This document shows positions 45,162 to 54,711 of a stretch of DNA of 61,633 nucleotides, piece after piece. How positions within the stretch are numbered: position 1 is the first letter of the stretch; every line of letters begins with the position of its first letter. Made by a program: the position numbers and the translations under genes. Origin of the DNA: Desulfuromonadaceae bacterium (GTDB lineage: Bacteria; Desulfobacterota; Desulfuromonadia; Geobacterales; Pseudopelobacteraceae); the NCBI GenBank assembly GCA_028712075.1, contig JAQTQX010000026.1:1-61633 (forward strand), in the 5' to 3' direction. Below the pieces are notes generated by a model, which made no database searches, was not told where the DNA came from, and was given only the letters and a program-made list of their open reading frames with translations.

Positions 45162-46163
45162 CTACGCATACAGCGCTGAAGATGAAAGGACCGATGTAGC
45201 GCTGTACTGTGCGAAGTTGCTGAAACTTGCCTGCATGTAACTTTTTGCAGCTGCCGCAAAGAGTGCCGAATCGCTCGATTTTGTTGCGTCTGTAGAGGAT
45301 GCCGTAGACGAACTATCTGCCGTATCCTGCTTACCTATTTTGGCAAGAGCAGCTTCCAGTTCGCTCTTGTTGACGCTGCCATCTTTATTGGTGTCCATTG
45401 CGTCAAATATTTTTTTGACTTTTGCTTCGTCAGTCGCTGAACTGCCGGATGCTGATGAGCTGCTGTCAGAGGAACTGCTGTTGTCGTTTGTAAACGCCGC
45501 CAATAATTCACTGGCGCTGACAGTCCCGTCTTTGTTCGTATCCAGAGCATCAAAAACGGTACTGCTGCTTTCCGAACTGTCGGAAGACGAGGAGCTGCTA
45601 TCCTCCGGAGTTGGCGGAGGCGGAGGCCCCTGGGCTTGACGTTGCTTACCTGCCTTGTCAACAGCGGCATCGGATTCACTCTTGCTGATGCTGCCGTCAT
45701 TGTTTGAATCAAGGGCGCTCATAAGATCATCTACGCTTGTAGTGCTCTGGGATGAGCTGCTTAAAAGCGTGGTCAGTTCATCCTTACTGATACTTCCATC
45801 CCCATTCTGATCAGCACTATTAAACACGCTGTCTTTCAGGTCTGATGACGAACTCGTATCGGAATCGGGTGGAGGAGGCGGTCCTTGCGCCTGCATCTGC
45901 TGGCTCATCTTGGCAAGAGCAGCATCCGATTCAAGTCTGCTGATGGCGCCGTCGTTGTCAGAATCCATGTTGGGAAACATTTCTTCAACACTCGGCCCAC
46001 CCTGCTTCCCGTCAGCTTGCTGAGATTTCTGGAACGCGCTCATTTCTGCTTTGTCAATCTTGTTATCGCCGTTGCTGTCCACAGCCTTGAACATCTGTTC
46101 CTGCATCTGCTTAAGGGAGGCTGCGCTAAACCCTCCGCTCGCACCACTTATTGAACTTGTCAT
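45162..46163 (-). CDS. Six-EF-hand protein
   Basis: A 333-residue protein with six calcium loops in order: DSNGDNKIDKAE (29-40), DSDNDGAISRLE, DQNGDGSISKDE, DSNNDGSISKSE, DTNKDGTVSASE and DTNKDGSVNKSE. Ser-rich or Pro-rich linkers (QGPPPPPDSDTSSSSD, QGPPPPPTPEDSSSSS) separate the pairs. There is no Sec signal; the N-terminus is short and Ser/Gly-rich. It is the second EF-hand gene of the cluster and faces the same way as the orphan FlgD. Probably a secreted calcium-binding protein; the export route is unknown. Confidence 0.82.
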   Translation of the reverse strand: MTSSISGASGGFSAASLKQMQEQMFKAVDSNGDNKIDKAEMSAFQKSQQADGKQGGPSVEEMFPNMDSDNDGAISRLESDAALAKMSQQMQAQGPPPPPDSDTSSSSDLKDSVFNSADQNGDGSISKDELTTLLSSSSQSTTSVDDLMSALDSNNDGSISKSESDAAVDKAGKQRQAQGPPPPPTPEDSSSSSSDSSESSSTVFDALDTNKDGTVSASELLAAFTNDNSSSSDSSSSASGSSATDEAKVKKIFDAMDTNKDGSVNKSELEAALAKIGKQDTADSSSTASSTDATKSSDSALFAAAAKSYMQASFSNFAQYSATSVLSSSALYA

Positions 46164-46289
46164 TACGTGACTCCTTTCATCTGAAATTAATACATCACTG
46201 ACTCTGCTTGGTTTTAATACAATTCTCCTTGCAATTGAATTTGCCCCGCCTGTTGTATCACCCCCCGTTTGTCTGACGAGTTCTAAATG

Positions 46290-46745
46290 CTACCTGAACT
46301 CAGGACGAATATTTTTCAGCAATTCGCGCTGTGCCTGTGTCAGCAGTCCGTTGATTTTGTTCTGGACTCTTGTACGTGACACAATCAGCTCTGCTTCAGT
46401 AGTGGCCTGTTCATTAGCAATTATGCGCACCGCCTCCTCGTCAAATACTGACGCATCGGTTAATGACATCAGCTGTTTTCTGCTTTCGTGCATTTTATCG
46501 AAAAACGGCTTAACCAGATCATGCTCCGTATCAAATACAGCCTTGATTTGGTTCTGTTGCGTTTCGGTAAGTTTTAGAATTTTAGCCATGCGCCCTTCAA
46601 AACCACCAGGCCCCATTTCCATTCCTGGTGGTGGTCCACTAAACTCTCCGCCCGGTCCATGTCCGGCCAGTACCGCGCCGGTGCCACCGCCAATAATAGT
46701 TGCAGCCAATAACGCCATAACGATCATTTTCTTGTTCATATTCAT
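46290..46745 (-). CDS. Spy/CpxP-like periplasmic stress protein
   Basis: A 151-residue protein with a signal peptide (KMIVMALLAATIIGGGTGAV) and a Spy/CpxP-type helical domain: GRMAKILKLTETQQNQIKAV, then KMHESRKQLMSL, and TRVQNKINGLLTQAQRELLK. Such proteins act as periplasmic chaperones or metal sensors that hold back a partner histidine kinase. It is transcribed divergently from the sensor kinase gene at 46907, a common arrangement for CpxP-type control. Confidence 0.83.
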   Translation of the reverse strand: MNMNKKMIVMALLAATIIGGGTGAVLAGHGPGGEFSGPPPGMEMGPGGFEGRMAKILKLTETQQNQIKAVFDTEHDLVKPFFDKMHESRKQLMSLTDASVFDEEAVRIIANEQATTEAELIVSRTRVQNKINGLLTQAQRELLKNIRPEFR

Positions 46746-46906
46746 ATCCTTTCAGTGAGCAGTTAAGATCAACCGTGATTATGTTCATAACAGGAGAATG
46801 TGCACGAAATGTGTAAGAAATAAGGAAATACGTCATACTCAAAAAACTGCATGCCCATGAAGCAGAGACCTGTGATAGAAATTAATGCGTCATTGGAGGT
46901 ATATGT
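46746..46906. promoter_or_regulatory. Divergent promoter region, spy-like gene / sensor kinase
   Basis: A 161-base interval between two divergent starts (46745 minus and 46907 plus). It must hold both promoters and probably the response regulator site. An obvious direct repeat could not be assigned by eye. A GGAGG lies just before the kinase start. Confidence 0.5.
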
Positions 46907-48376
46907 ATGAAAGTAGGCGTTGCCCACAAGCTGTTTTTGGCACTGCTGACAGCGGCTGTATTATCGGTCTTCAGTGCAGTAGTAATTATGCAGTGGAACA
47001 TCAGCAGAGGCTTCCTGAAGTTCATAAACTCTGTGGAACAATCGGGAGTATCCCGTCTGACAGGGAAACTTGAAGAGTTCTATCGTTCTGAACAGAAATG
47101 GGATTTACTGCGGAGCGATCCTGCTCGCTGGAATCGGCTTATCGCCGTATCGATGCCACAAGTTGGCCCTCCACATGGAAGCAATTGGCCCGCACCACCA
47201 CCTCCTGAAGAGAGAATGCCTGACGGACCTCCGCCGCAACATATTCCTGATGAGAACCATGGTCCGATGCAACCGCGTATATCGCATGATTTTGAACAGC
47301 GCATCTTCCTGCTTGACGGCAGCAAGAACGTATTGATTAATAACGCTAAGGTTACGGTTGATACTACAGTGACACCTCTGCTGTATCAGGGAAGGATAAT
47401 CGGTTATCTGGGTCTTTCGCCGCGACAGATAATCGCTGATGCCCCGCAACAGAGATTTTTACGTGAACAGAAGCTTGCCCTCGGTTTGACTGCGGGAGTT
47501 GTTGTACTTCTTGCTTCAGCTCTATCTCTGCTGCTGGCGCGACGCCTTGTAAAGCCGATTCAGGAACTGACGCATGCAACTCATCAGTTGGCCGCTGGAA
47601 GCTTTGCCGTCAGGGTACCCGTTGCAGCGCACGATGAACTGGGGCAGTTGGCACGCGACTTCAATGCGCTGGCAGTGACACTTGAACAGGGAGAGTTGAC
47701 CCGTCGCCAGTGGGTCGCAGATATTTCTCACGAATTACGAACACCACTTTCTATACTAAGGGGCGAAATTGAAGCTCTTCAGGATGGTATTCGCCAACCT
47801 ACCACTGATACGATCAATTCCTTGCACAGCGAAGTGATGCACCTCGTCAGACTTGTGGACGATCTCTACCAGCTCTCATTATCTGACGTGGGCGCGCTAA
47901 CATATAGAAAATCAGAACTTGATCTGGCCTCAGTGCTTGAAGGAACGGTAATGCCTTTCCGCTCAGATTTTCTCAGCAAAAACATTTCACTTGAGTTAAA
48001 GATTCCGGAAAATTGTGGTGTATCGTTTTTTGGCGATTCGGAACGTTTGCACCAGCTGTTTTCCAATTTGCTTGATAACTCCTTAAAGTACACGGACTCT
48101 GGAGGTCGGCTTCAGGTCGCTCTTCATGTGGATAACAGCAAAATAACAATTGACTTCAATGATTCAGCTCCCAATGTTCCAGAGACTGAGCTGGGCCGAT
48201 TGTTTGAACGACTTTATAGGGTTGAATCTTCTCGAAACAGATTGACTGGTGGTGCTGGGTTGGGACTCGCAATTTGCCGCAACATTGTCACAGCTCATAA
48301 TGGCAATATTATGGCACAGGCATCATCGATGGGTGGGCTTTGGATCAGAATTGAATTGCCGGGAGCAAGCTCATGA
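46907..48376 (+). CDS. BaeS-like sensor histidine kinase
   Basis: A 489-residue membrane kinase: helix 1 (residues 8-29), periplasmic domain (30-187), helix 2 (188-212), HAMP domain (about 213-265), HisKA with phospho-acceptor His275 (DISHELRTPLS), then HATPase with NLLDNSLKYTD and GGAGLGLAICRNIV. The periplasmic part has an unusual Pro-rich stretch (PAPPPPEERMPDGPPPQHIP, about 96-115). It is divergent from a Spy/CpxP-like gene and overlaps the response regulator by four bases. Probably reports envelope stress and may control the nearby exporter. Confidence 0.92.
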   Translation: MKVGVAHKLFLALLTAAVLSVFSAVVIMQWNISRGFLKFINSVEQSGVSRLTGKLEEFYRSEQKWDLLRSDPARWNRLIAVSMPQVGPPHGSNWPAPPPPEERMPDGPPPQHIPDENHGPMQPRISHDFEQRIFLLDGSKNVLINNAKVTVDTTVTPLLYQGRIIGYLGLSPRQIIADAPQQRFLREQKLALGLTAGVVVLLASALSLLLARRLVKPIQELTHATHQLAAGSFAVRVPVAAHDELGQLARDFNALAVTLEQGELTRRQWVADISHELRTPLSILRGEIEALQDGIRQPTTDTINSLHSEVMHLVRLVDDLYQLSLSDVGALTYRKSELDLASVLEGTVMPFRSDFLSKNISLELKIPENCGVSFFGDSERLHQLFSNLLDNSLKYTDSGGRLQVALHVDNSKITIDFNDSAPNVPETELGRLFERLYRVESSRNRLTGGAGLGLAICRNIVTAHNGNIMAQASSMGGLWIRIELPGASS

Positions 48377-49038
48377 GCGAAATCATCCTCATTGTTGAAG
48401 ACGAAGAGAAAATTGCACTGGTTTTGGCTGATTATCTTCACCAGGCTGGATTCGAGACACACTGCCTTGTAGATGGAATGGAGGTAGTTCAGTGGATTCA
48501 GAGTCATCAGCCGAAGCTGATTCTACTTGATTTGATGTTGCCAGGAAGGAGTGGCTTGGAAATATGTAAGGAGGTGCGTTCCTTTTCTACGATCCCAATC
48601 ATTATGACTACTGCTAAAGTTGAAGAGATCGACCGCCTGCTTGGACTGGAACTTGGCGCGGATGACTACATTTGTAAGCCATTCAGCCCTCGCGAAGTTG
48701 TTGCCAGAGTTAAAACTGTCTTGAGGAGATCTGGTGGTGTCATACCGCAAACCAATGGGCTTATTCTCGATGAGTCCCGCTTCCGCGCAACACTTCATGG
48801 TAAAGAGTTGGAACTCACATCTGTTGAATTTACATTATTAAACCTTCTTGCTTCGAATCCGGGGCGAATCTACAGGCGGCAGCACCTAATGGATCACATT
48901 TATCCGGATCAACGAATAGTCTGTGACCGCACAATTGACAGTCACATCAAAAAGCTCCGTAAGAAAATAGCTGTTGCTGCGAATCCAGGAGAAGAGTTTA
49001 TCCAATCATTATATGGGGCTGGCTATAAGTTTGAATAA
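48373..49038 (+). CDS. BaeR-like OmpR-family response regulator
   Basis: A 221-residue regulator. The receiver domain has acidic residues in VEDEEKIA, phospho-acceptor Asp53 in LILLDLMLPG, and Lys in ICKPFSPREVV. The C-terminal winged helix is of OmpR/PhoB type (LELTSVEFTLLNLLASNPGR, then DRTIDSHIKKLRKKI). It is translationally coupled to the kinase gene. Likely targets are the divergent spy-like gene and the kinase operon itself; other targets cannot be seen. Confidence 0.93.
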   Translation: MSEIILIVEDEEKIALVLADYLHQAGFETHCLVDGMEVVQWIQSHQPKLILLDLMLPGRSGLEICKEVRSFSTIPIIMTTAKVEEIDRLLGLELGADDYICKPFSPREVVARVKTVLRRSGGVIPQTNGLILDESRFRATLHGKELELTSVEFTLLNLLASNPGRIYRRQHLMDHIYPDQRIVCDRTIDSHIKKLRKKIAVAANPGEEFIQSLYGAGYKFE

Positions 49039-49339
49039 CGAATTGGATTTGAAGATCAGGTTGCGTACATCGCTCGAACTCGCCATACGATCTCCACAGA
49101 AAACTTTCGTGACTAATAAATTGCTCCCATGAAAAATGAAAGCTTTAAACGCGTCGGACAGTACTTTGTACCGAAATTGGTACCGAGTTTTGTACCGTTT
49201 TGCCAATGTGAGTGGTCATAGGTAATTTTGCTGATATCTTTCGGACGCGGGTTAGATCACCACAGATTACCCCACCAGCTAGCCCACAAAACAAAACATG
49301 TGAAATATTAGCTAGTTATTGGCGTATTGCTTTTGGCAC
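49039..49339. other. Intergenic stretch between the response regulator and ssrA
   Basis: No gene is supported. Three GTACCG units spaced twelve bases apart (about 49169-49198) read in frame as VPKLVPSFVPF within a short plus-strand frame that begins near 49129; this may be the tail of a lost integrase. The rest shows nothing recognisable. Confidence 0.4.
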
Positions 49340-49391
49340 AAAAAAAGCGCTGAAAGTGAATTTTGCGAATAATTACAATCACTTACAGCGC
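49340..49391 (-). terminator. Rho-independent terminator of ssrA
   Basis: Read on the minus strand, a 12-base stem (GCGCTGTAAGTG pairing with CACTTTCAGCGC, one mismatch) with a loop of about 21 bases is followed by a run of seven T. It lies seven bases after the tmRNA 3' end. Confidence 0.85.
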
Positions 49392-49397
49392 ATTTTT

Positions 49398-49752
49398 TGG
49401 TGGAGACGGTGGGAGTCGAACCCACGTCCGAAAAACCTAGCATCTGAGACCCTACACCGTTAGTTCGTCGTTCGATCTAACCGTTTGTCTGCACAACGAA
49501 CAAGGCAGTCAAACGGCGATCCCGTTGAGTTTCGGATTGCGCTACGGGCGTTGCGCTTTCCTATCCGATAGTGAGTGACGCCCCCTTCCTACCATCGGCA
49601 TCTCAGTCGGGGACGCCTGTTAAGCAGCTAGTGCAACAGGAGTGTAATAATTGTCGGCAATTAATGCCGTGCAGGTTTATTTAGGTCGGCCACCTGCCCC
49701 GACCCGGTGCTCCCCAGATTTTCAATTCCCCGTCGAAACCTTTACGTCCCCC
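49398..49752 (-). ncRNA. ssrA: tmRNA
   Basis: About 355 bases. The 5' end is GGGGGACGTAAAGGTTTCGA and the 3' end GTTCGACTCCCACCGTCTCC followed by ACCA, the standard tRNA-like ends of tmRNA. The tag reading frame (49658 down to 49620) encodes ADNYYTPVALAA and a TAA stop, with GCC as resume codon. tmRNA with SmpB rescues stalled ribosomes. Its 3' end matches two degenerate repeats at 35272 and 36812, marking it as an integration target. smpB lies 56 bases upstream on the same strand. Confidence 0.96.
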
Positions 49753-49808
49753 TTTAAATCGTTCATGGTTCGTGCCTAATTGGTTATTTGTAAACCACAA
49801 ACCGTTTC

Positions 49809-50267
49809 TTAATCCCTGTTTCTTGCCTTCAACACCTGCGACATTTCGCGATGACTGTCTTTCGTCTTCATGTCCTCACGTTTATCGTACAGTTTCTTGC
49901 CCTTGGCAAGCCCTATCTCAACTTTGACCAGGCCATCCTTGAAATAGAGCCGCAACGGGATGACAGAAAGGCCTTTTTCTCGAATTCTGCCGTAGAGACG
50001 ATCAATTTCGCGACGATGCAACAACAGTTTCCGGTTGCGGTCCGGTTGGTGATTTTGGCGGTTACCGAACTCGTACTGGGAAATATTCAGATTATGCAGA
50101 TACGCCTCACCATCACGCACCAGCATGAAGGCATCGTTGAGGTTCACCTTGCCTCCGCGCAATGACTTGACTTCAGTCCCCTGCAGCACCAGTCCGGCCT
50201 CAAGCTTCTCCTCGATGAAGTAATCGTGATAGGCTTTTTTATTTGAACAGATCAGTTTTTCAGCCAT
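49809..50267 (-). CDS. smpB: SsrA-binding protein SmpB
   Basis: A 152-residue protein from the ATG at 50267; the open frame runs upstream to 50459 but those residues are unlike SmpB. Core motifs: NKKAYHDYFIEEKLEAGLVL, GTEVKSLRGGKVNLNDAF, HNLNISQYE and the basic tail KKLYDKREDMKTKDSHREMS. It binds tmRNA and delivers it to stalled ribosomes. It is transcribed towards ssrA. Confidence 0.96.
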   Translation of the reverse strand: MAEKLICSNKKAYHDYFIEEKLEAGLVLQGTEVKSLRGGKVNLNDAFMLVRDGEAYLHNLNISQYEFGNRQNHQPDRNRKLLLHRREIDRLYGRIREKGLSVIPLRLYFKDGLVKVEIGLAKGKKLYDKREDMKTKDSHREMSQVLKARNRD

Positions 50268-50375
50268 AGCGACACCATAACAGAGAACGCGCATAAATGG
50301 AATCCTCATCCTTGCATTAGCCATTGGGCATGATATAGTCCTTACACTCGAATTTTGTCGATAAGGACGGCTGCC

Positions 50376-52865
50376 ATGACAAACGTGGATGCGACTTCTG
50401 CCTGTAATGAAAAACCGACTACTGCTGAACTGCAACGCTCTTTTCTCCGTCACCTGCAATACACTCTAGTCAAGGACAAGTTTACCGCCACAAAGGCGGA
50501 CATGTATCTGGCCCTTGCCTACGCCGTTCGTGATGTGCTGGTGAACCGTTGGCTCGACACCCAGCAGTCCTATTATATCAATGACGCCAAGCGGGTCTAC
50601 TACATCTCCATGGAATTCCTGATGGGGCGCACACTTGGCAACAGCCTGATTAACCTTGGGCTCATGGATGAGTGGCAGAACGCACTTAAACAGATGGGCA
50701 TTGATACTGAAGATTTGCAGGAACAGGAGTGGGATGCAGGGCTTGGCAATGGCGGACTTGGGCGTCTGGCTGCCTGTTTTCTTGATTCAATGGCCACGAT
50801 GAGCCTGCCTGCTTACGGATACGGCATTCGATACGAGTACGGAATGTTTTACCAGAAAATCATCGATGGTGCACAGGCAGAGTTCCCGGACAACTGGCTG
50901 CGTTACGGCAATCCATGGGAGTTCGACCGCCAGGAGCACCTGCACCAGATCAAATTCCATGGCAAGGTCGAAAGTTACCGGGACGAACAGGGGGCTACCC
51001 GCTATCAGTGGATCGACACCACTGACGTCATGGCACTGGCCTACGATTTTCCGGTTCCCGGTTACGGCAATGAAACCGTCAACACCATGCGGCTCTGGAG
51101 CGCCAAATCGACCCGTGATTTTGAGCTCGGTTCATTTAATATGGGCAATTATATCGGTGCCGTTGAGTCGAAAATGCGTACCGAAAACATTTCTAAAGTG
51201 CTTTATCCCGCCGACCACATGGCAGAAGGCAAAGAGTTGCGCCTGCGCCAGGAGTATTTTCTTTCGTCCGCCACAGTACAGGATATTTTCTACCGTTTTT
51301 CAAAAAAGCATAGCAACTACTCGCTGCTGCCGGAAAAAGTCGCTATCCAGCTGAATGACACTCACCCAACGCTGGCAATTCCAGAGCTGATGCGCATCCT
51401 GCTTGATGAAAAACGACTTGGCTGGGACGATGCCTGGACTATCGCACTGAATACCTTTGCCTACACAAATCATACGGTACTTCCTGAAGCACTCGAAAAA
51501 TGGCCGGTGGAGATGGTAGAGCGAATTTTACCCCGTCATTTGCAGATAATTTATCACATTAACGACTGCTTTATTCAACAGGTTATTGCCCGTTTCCCCG
51601 GTGATAACGATCGCCTCCGGCGGATGTCGATTATCGGCGAAGACGGCGAGCGGTGCGTGCGTATGGCACACCTGGCAATCGTCGGTAGCCATTCCGTCAA
51701 TGGTGTCTCGGCGCTGCATAGCCAGATCCTTAAAGACGACCTGTTCCACGATTTCTACGAACTCTGGCCGGAACGTTTTAATAACAAGACCAACGGCATT
51801 ACCCAGCGGCGTTGGCTGAAATACTGCAACCGCTGGCTGGCTGATCTGATATCTTCGAGTATCGGCGATCGTTGGGTCACAAATCTTGATCAATTGAAAC
51901 GCTTGATACCGCTGGCAGACGACGCTGAATTCCGGCAGCAGTGGATTGAGGTTAAACGGGCCAACAAGCAGCGACTGGCCGACTATATCCGCACCTACAA
52001 CGGCATTGACGTTTCTCCGGACTCGATGTTTGACTGCCAGACAAAGCGCATTCATGAATACAAACGCCAATTGCTCAACGTACTGCATGTCATCACCCGC
52101 TACAATCGCATCAAGGCCAATCCGGGAGGAAATTTTGCCCCACGCACCATTATCTTCGGTGGCAAGGCCGCACCCTCCTACTACATGGCGAAACTGATCA
52201 TCAAGCTGATCAACTCGATCGGCTCCGTCGTCAATAATGATCCTGCGGTCAACAATCTGTTAAAGGTCGTATTCCTCGGCAATTACAATGTCACCCTGGC
52301 TGAGATGATCTTTCCCGCTTCTGATCTTTCCGAACAGATTTCAACAGCAGGAACTGAAGCTTCCGGCACCGGCAACATGAAATACTCACTGAACGGGGCG
52401 TTGACGATCGGGACCCTTGACGGTGCCAATATTGAAATCATGGAGGAGGTCGGTCGCGAAAATATTTTTATTTTCGGCCTGACTTCCGATCAGGTTACTG
52501 GTTTGAAGAAAGCAGGTTACCAGCCGCGTGATTACTATACACATAACCCGGAACTGAGGCAGGCTATTGATATGATAGGCGATGGCAGCTTTTCACACCA
52601 TGAACCTCATCTTTTCAAACCGATTGTCGATACGCTGCTCGGGATTGATAACTACCTGCTGCTAGCAGACTATGCGTCATATATTGCCTGTCAGGACAAA
52701 GTTGATGAACTGTATCAGAAAACTCACGAATGGGCACGCACCTCGATTCTCAACACTGCTTCGATGGGCAAGTTCTCCAGCGACCGCACCATCGCCGAGT
52801 ATGCCCGGGAGATCTGGAACATCAAGCCGGAAAAGATAGGTCGTCACAGCAGGCGCGATCTGTAG
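50376..52865 (+). CDS. glgP: Glycogen/maltodextrin phosphorylase
   Basis: An 829-residue GT35 enzyme. The ATG at 50376 with AAGGACGG upstream is preferred over a TTG at 50355. Typical segments are [54 protein letters not shown] and the pyridoxal-phosphate lysine in [20 protein letters not shown]. It releases glucose-1-phosphate from stored glucan. The stop is followed within 20 bases by rarA. Confidence 0.95.
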   Translation: MTNVDATSACNEKPTTAELQRSFLRHLQYTLVKDKFTATKADMYLALAYAVRDVLVNRWLDTQQSYYINDAKRVYYISMEFLMGRTLGNSLINLGLMDEWQNALKQMGIDTEDLQEQEWDAGLGNGGLGRLAACFLDSMATMSLPAYGYGIRYEYGMFYQKIIDGAQAEFPDNWLRYGNPWEFDRQEHLHQIKFHGKVESYRDEQGATRYQWIDTTDVMALAYDFPVPGYGNETVNTMRLWSAKSTRDFELGSFNMGNYIGAVESKMRTENISKVLYPADHMAEGKELRLRQEYFLSSATVQDIFYRFSKKHSNYSLLPEKVAIQLNDTHPTLAIPELMRILLDEKRLGWDDAWTIALNTFAYTNHTVLPEALEKWPVEMVERILPRHLQIIYHINDCFIQQVIARFPGDNDRLRRMSIIGEDGERCVRMAHLAIVGSHSVNGVSALHSQILKDDLFHDFYELWPERFNNKTNGITQRRWLKYCNRWLADLISSSIGDRWVTNLDQLKRLIPLADDAEFRQQWIEVKRANKQRLADYIRTYNGIDVSPDSMFDCQTKRIHEYKRQLLNVLHVITRYNRIKANPGGNFAPRTIIFGGKAAPSYYMAKLIIKLINSIGSVVNNDPAVNNLLKVVFLGNYNVTLAEMIFPASDLSEQISTAGTEASGTGNMKYSLNGALTIGTLDGANIEIMEEVGRENIFIFGLTSDQVTGLKKAGYQPRDYYTHNPELRQAIDMIGDGSFSHHEPHLFKPIVDTLLGIDNYLLLADYASYIACQDKVDELYQKTHEWARTSILNTASMGKFSSDRTIAEYAREIWNIKPEKIGRHSRRDL

Positions 52866-52882
52866 TAAGGAACATGTTGCCC

Positions 52883-54223
52883 ATGAACACGCCAGATCTA
52901 TGGGATCAAGAGACACCCGTTTTGACACCCCCGGAGATTGTCAAGCATGCACCGCTGGCCGAGCGGATGCGCGCACGCACCTTAGCCGAATTTTCGGGGC
53001 AGAAGCACCTTGTTGGTGAAGGGCGTATTCTGCGGCGCATGATCGAAACCGACTCGCTTGCCTCGCTGATTCTCTGGGGACCTCCCGGGTGCGGTAAAAC
53101 CACTCTGGCCCATATTATCGCCACGGAAACGAAATCACACTTCATCTTCTTTTCTGCCATCCTTTCGGGTATTAAGGAGATTCGGGAAATTTTCCGTGAG
53201 GCCGAACGCTATCTGGCTCGCGGTATCCGTACGGTTCTCTTTATCGATGAAATCCACCGTTTCAACAAATCCCAGCAGGACGCATTTCTTCCCTATATCG
53301 AAAAGGGCGTTGTCACCATTGTCGGCGCCACCACCGAGAATCCGTCATTTGAGGTGATTGCACCGCTGTTGTCGCGCTGCCGTGTGCTGACGCTGCAGCA
53401 ACTTGAACCTGACGCTGTCAGCAGTTTGCTGGTTCAAGCACTGACAGACCGTGAGCGTGGCCTGGGAAATAGACAACTATCGGCAAGCGATGATGCTATG
53501 GCTTTTCTGGCAGCACAGGCTTCCGGAGACGCTCGCACCGCGTTGAATACGTTGGAGATTGCTGCCGGGTTGGTAACGGAACAGGGGATGATTACGCTTG
53601 AAGTTGCCCAGGAAGCGATGCAGAAAAAATCGCTTCTCTACGACAAGGATGGCGAGGAGCATTACAACGTTATCTCGGCTTTTATCAAATCGCTGCGGGG
53701 CAGTGCTCCGGATGCTGCACTTTACTGGTTGGCGCGGATGCTGGAGGCGGGTGAGGATCCAATCTTCATCCTGCGGCGCATGATTATTATGGCTTCCGAA
53801 GATATCGGCAATGCCGATCCGCGTGCCCTCCAGATAGCTGTTGCCGCTCTGCAGGCGTTCCAGGTTATCGGCATGCCGGAAGGACGCATCATACTTGGGC
53901 AAGCAGTCACCTATCTGGCCACCGCCCCGAAATCAAATGCCTCGTATATCGGCATTGATGCGGCACTTGCCGAAGTCAGGAAAAGCGGCGCCCTCCCCGT
54001 TCCGCTGCATATTCGCAATGCCCCGACAAAGTTGATGAAAGAGCAGGGATATGGCAAAGGCTACCAGTACGCCCATGATTTTGAAGACGGCTATGCCGGA
54101 CAGGAATGCCTGCCGGAACAGCTTACCGGCTGCGCGTTTTACGAGCCGAAAGGGCATGGCTACGAAAAGAATATCATAGAGCGATTGGAGTGGTTGAAAC
54201 AGAGGAACGGTAAAAAATCATGA
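52883..54223 (+). CDS. rarA: Replication-associated recombination protein A
   Basis: A 446-residue AAA+ protein (RarA/MgsA). PLAERMRARTLAEFSGQKHL, Walker A LWGPPGCGKTTLAH and Walker B VLFIDEIHRFNKSQQDAFLP are present, then sensor 1 GATTENPSFEV and the C-terminal MgsA domain (SAFIKSLRGSAPDAALYWLA, MASEDIGNADPRAL). It acts at stalled replication forks. The frame is open back to 52730 inside glgP; ATG at 52883 is preferred because AAGGA lies eleven bases upstream (the ATG at 52874 is too close). Confidence 0.94.
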   Translation: MNTPDLWDQETPVLTPPEIVKHAPLAERMRARTLAEFSGQKHLVGEGRILRRMIETDSLASLILWGPPGCGKTTLAHIIATETKSHFIFFSAILSGIKEIREIFREAERYLARGIRTVLFIDEIHRFNKSQQDAFLPYIEKGVVTIVGATTENPSFEVIAPLLSRCRVLTLQQLEPDAVSSLLVQALTDRERGLGNRQLSASDDAMAFLAAQASGDARTALNTLEIAAGLVTEQGMITLEVAQEAMQKKSLLYDKDGEEHYNVISAFIKSLRGSAPDAALYWLARMLEAGEDPIFILRRMIIMASEDIGNADPRALQIAVAALQAFQVIGMPEGRIILGQAVTYLATAPKSNASYIGIDAALAEVRKSGALPVPLHIRNAPTKLMKEQGYGKGYQYAHDFEDGYAGQECLPEQLTGCAFYEPKGHGYEKNIIERLEWLKQRNGKKS

Positions 54224-54687
54224 GGCCATTCACCATTGAGCGGACCCAAATCCTGCCGATTACGCTGAAAACCGCCTGGGATTTCTTTTCCAATCCGGCC
54301 AATCTGGTGAAAATCACCCCGCCGGAAATGGATTTCCGTATTACTTCTCCTCCCCAGAACACCATTCACGCCGGACAGATCATTACCTATCGCGTACGAC
54401 CGCTCATGCGGATCGCGGTCAACTGGACAACGGAAATCACCCATGTTGACCCGCCGTATTTCTTTGTTGACGAACAGCGCTTCGGTCCGTATCGTTTCTG
54501 GCATCATCAGCATCACTTTCGTGAAGTAGACAGCGGTGTGGAAATGCATGACCTTGTCCACTATCTGCTCATGTATGAGCAGCTGTCCTGGCTGACAAAC
54601 CGCTTATTCGTTGCGCCCCGCCTGAAAGCGATTTTTGATTATCGAAACAGGATGCTGATTAAACTTTTTTCCGATTTGAGTTGTTAA
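54220..54687 (+). CDS. SRPBCC-fold protein
   Basis: A 155-residue protein with the START/SRPBCC helix-grip pattern: TIERTQILPITLKTAWDFFS, NPANLVKITPPEMDFRI, and GPYRFWHHQHHFREVDSGVE with EMHDLVHYLL. This resembles the ligand-binding cyclase/dehydrase-like subgroup seen beside many housekeeping genes; the ligand is unknown. The ATG overlaps the rarA stop by four bases. Confidence 0.8.
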   Translation: MRPFTIERTQILPITLKTAWDFFSNPANLVKITPPEMDFRITSPPQNTIHAGQIITYRVRPLMRIAVNWTTEITHVDPPYFFVDEQRFGPYRFWHHQHHFREVDSGVEMHDLVHYLLMYEQLSWLTNRLFVAPRLKAIFDYRNRMLIKLFSDLSC

Positions 54688-54711
54688 TCTCACAAAGTAT
54701 GGGGGAGCACC

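Noticed and set aside
52730..52882. Longer N-terminus for RarA
   Set aside because: It lies inside glgP in another frame and does not resemble RarA.
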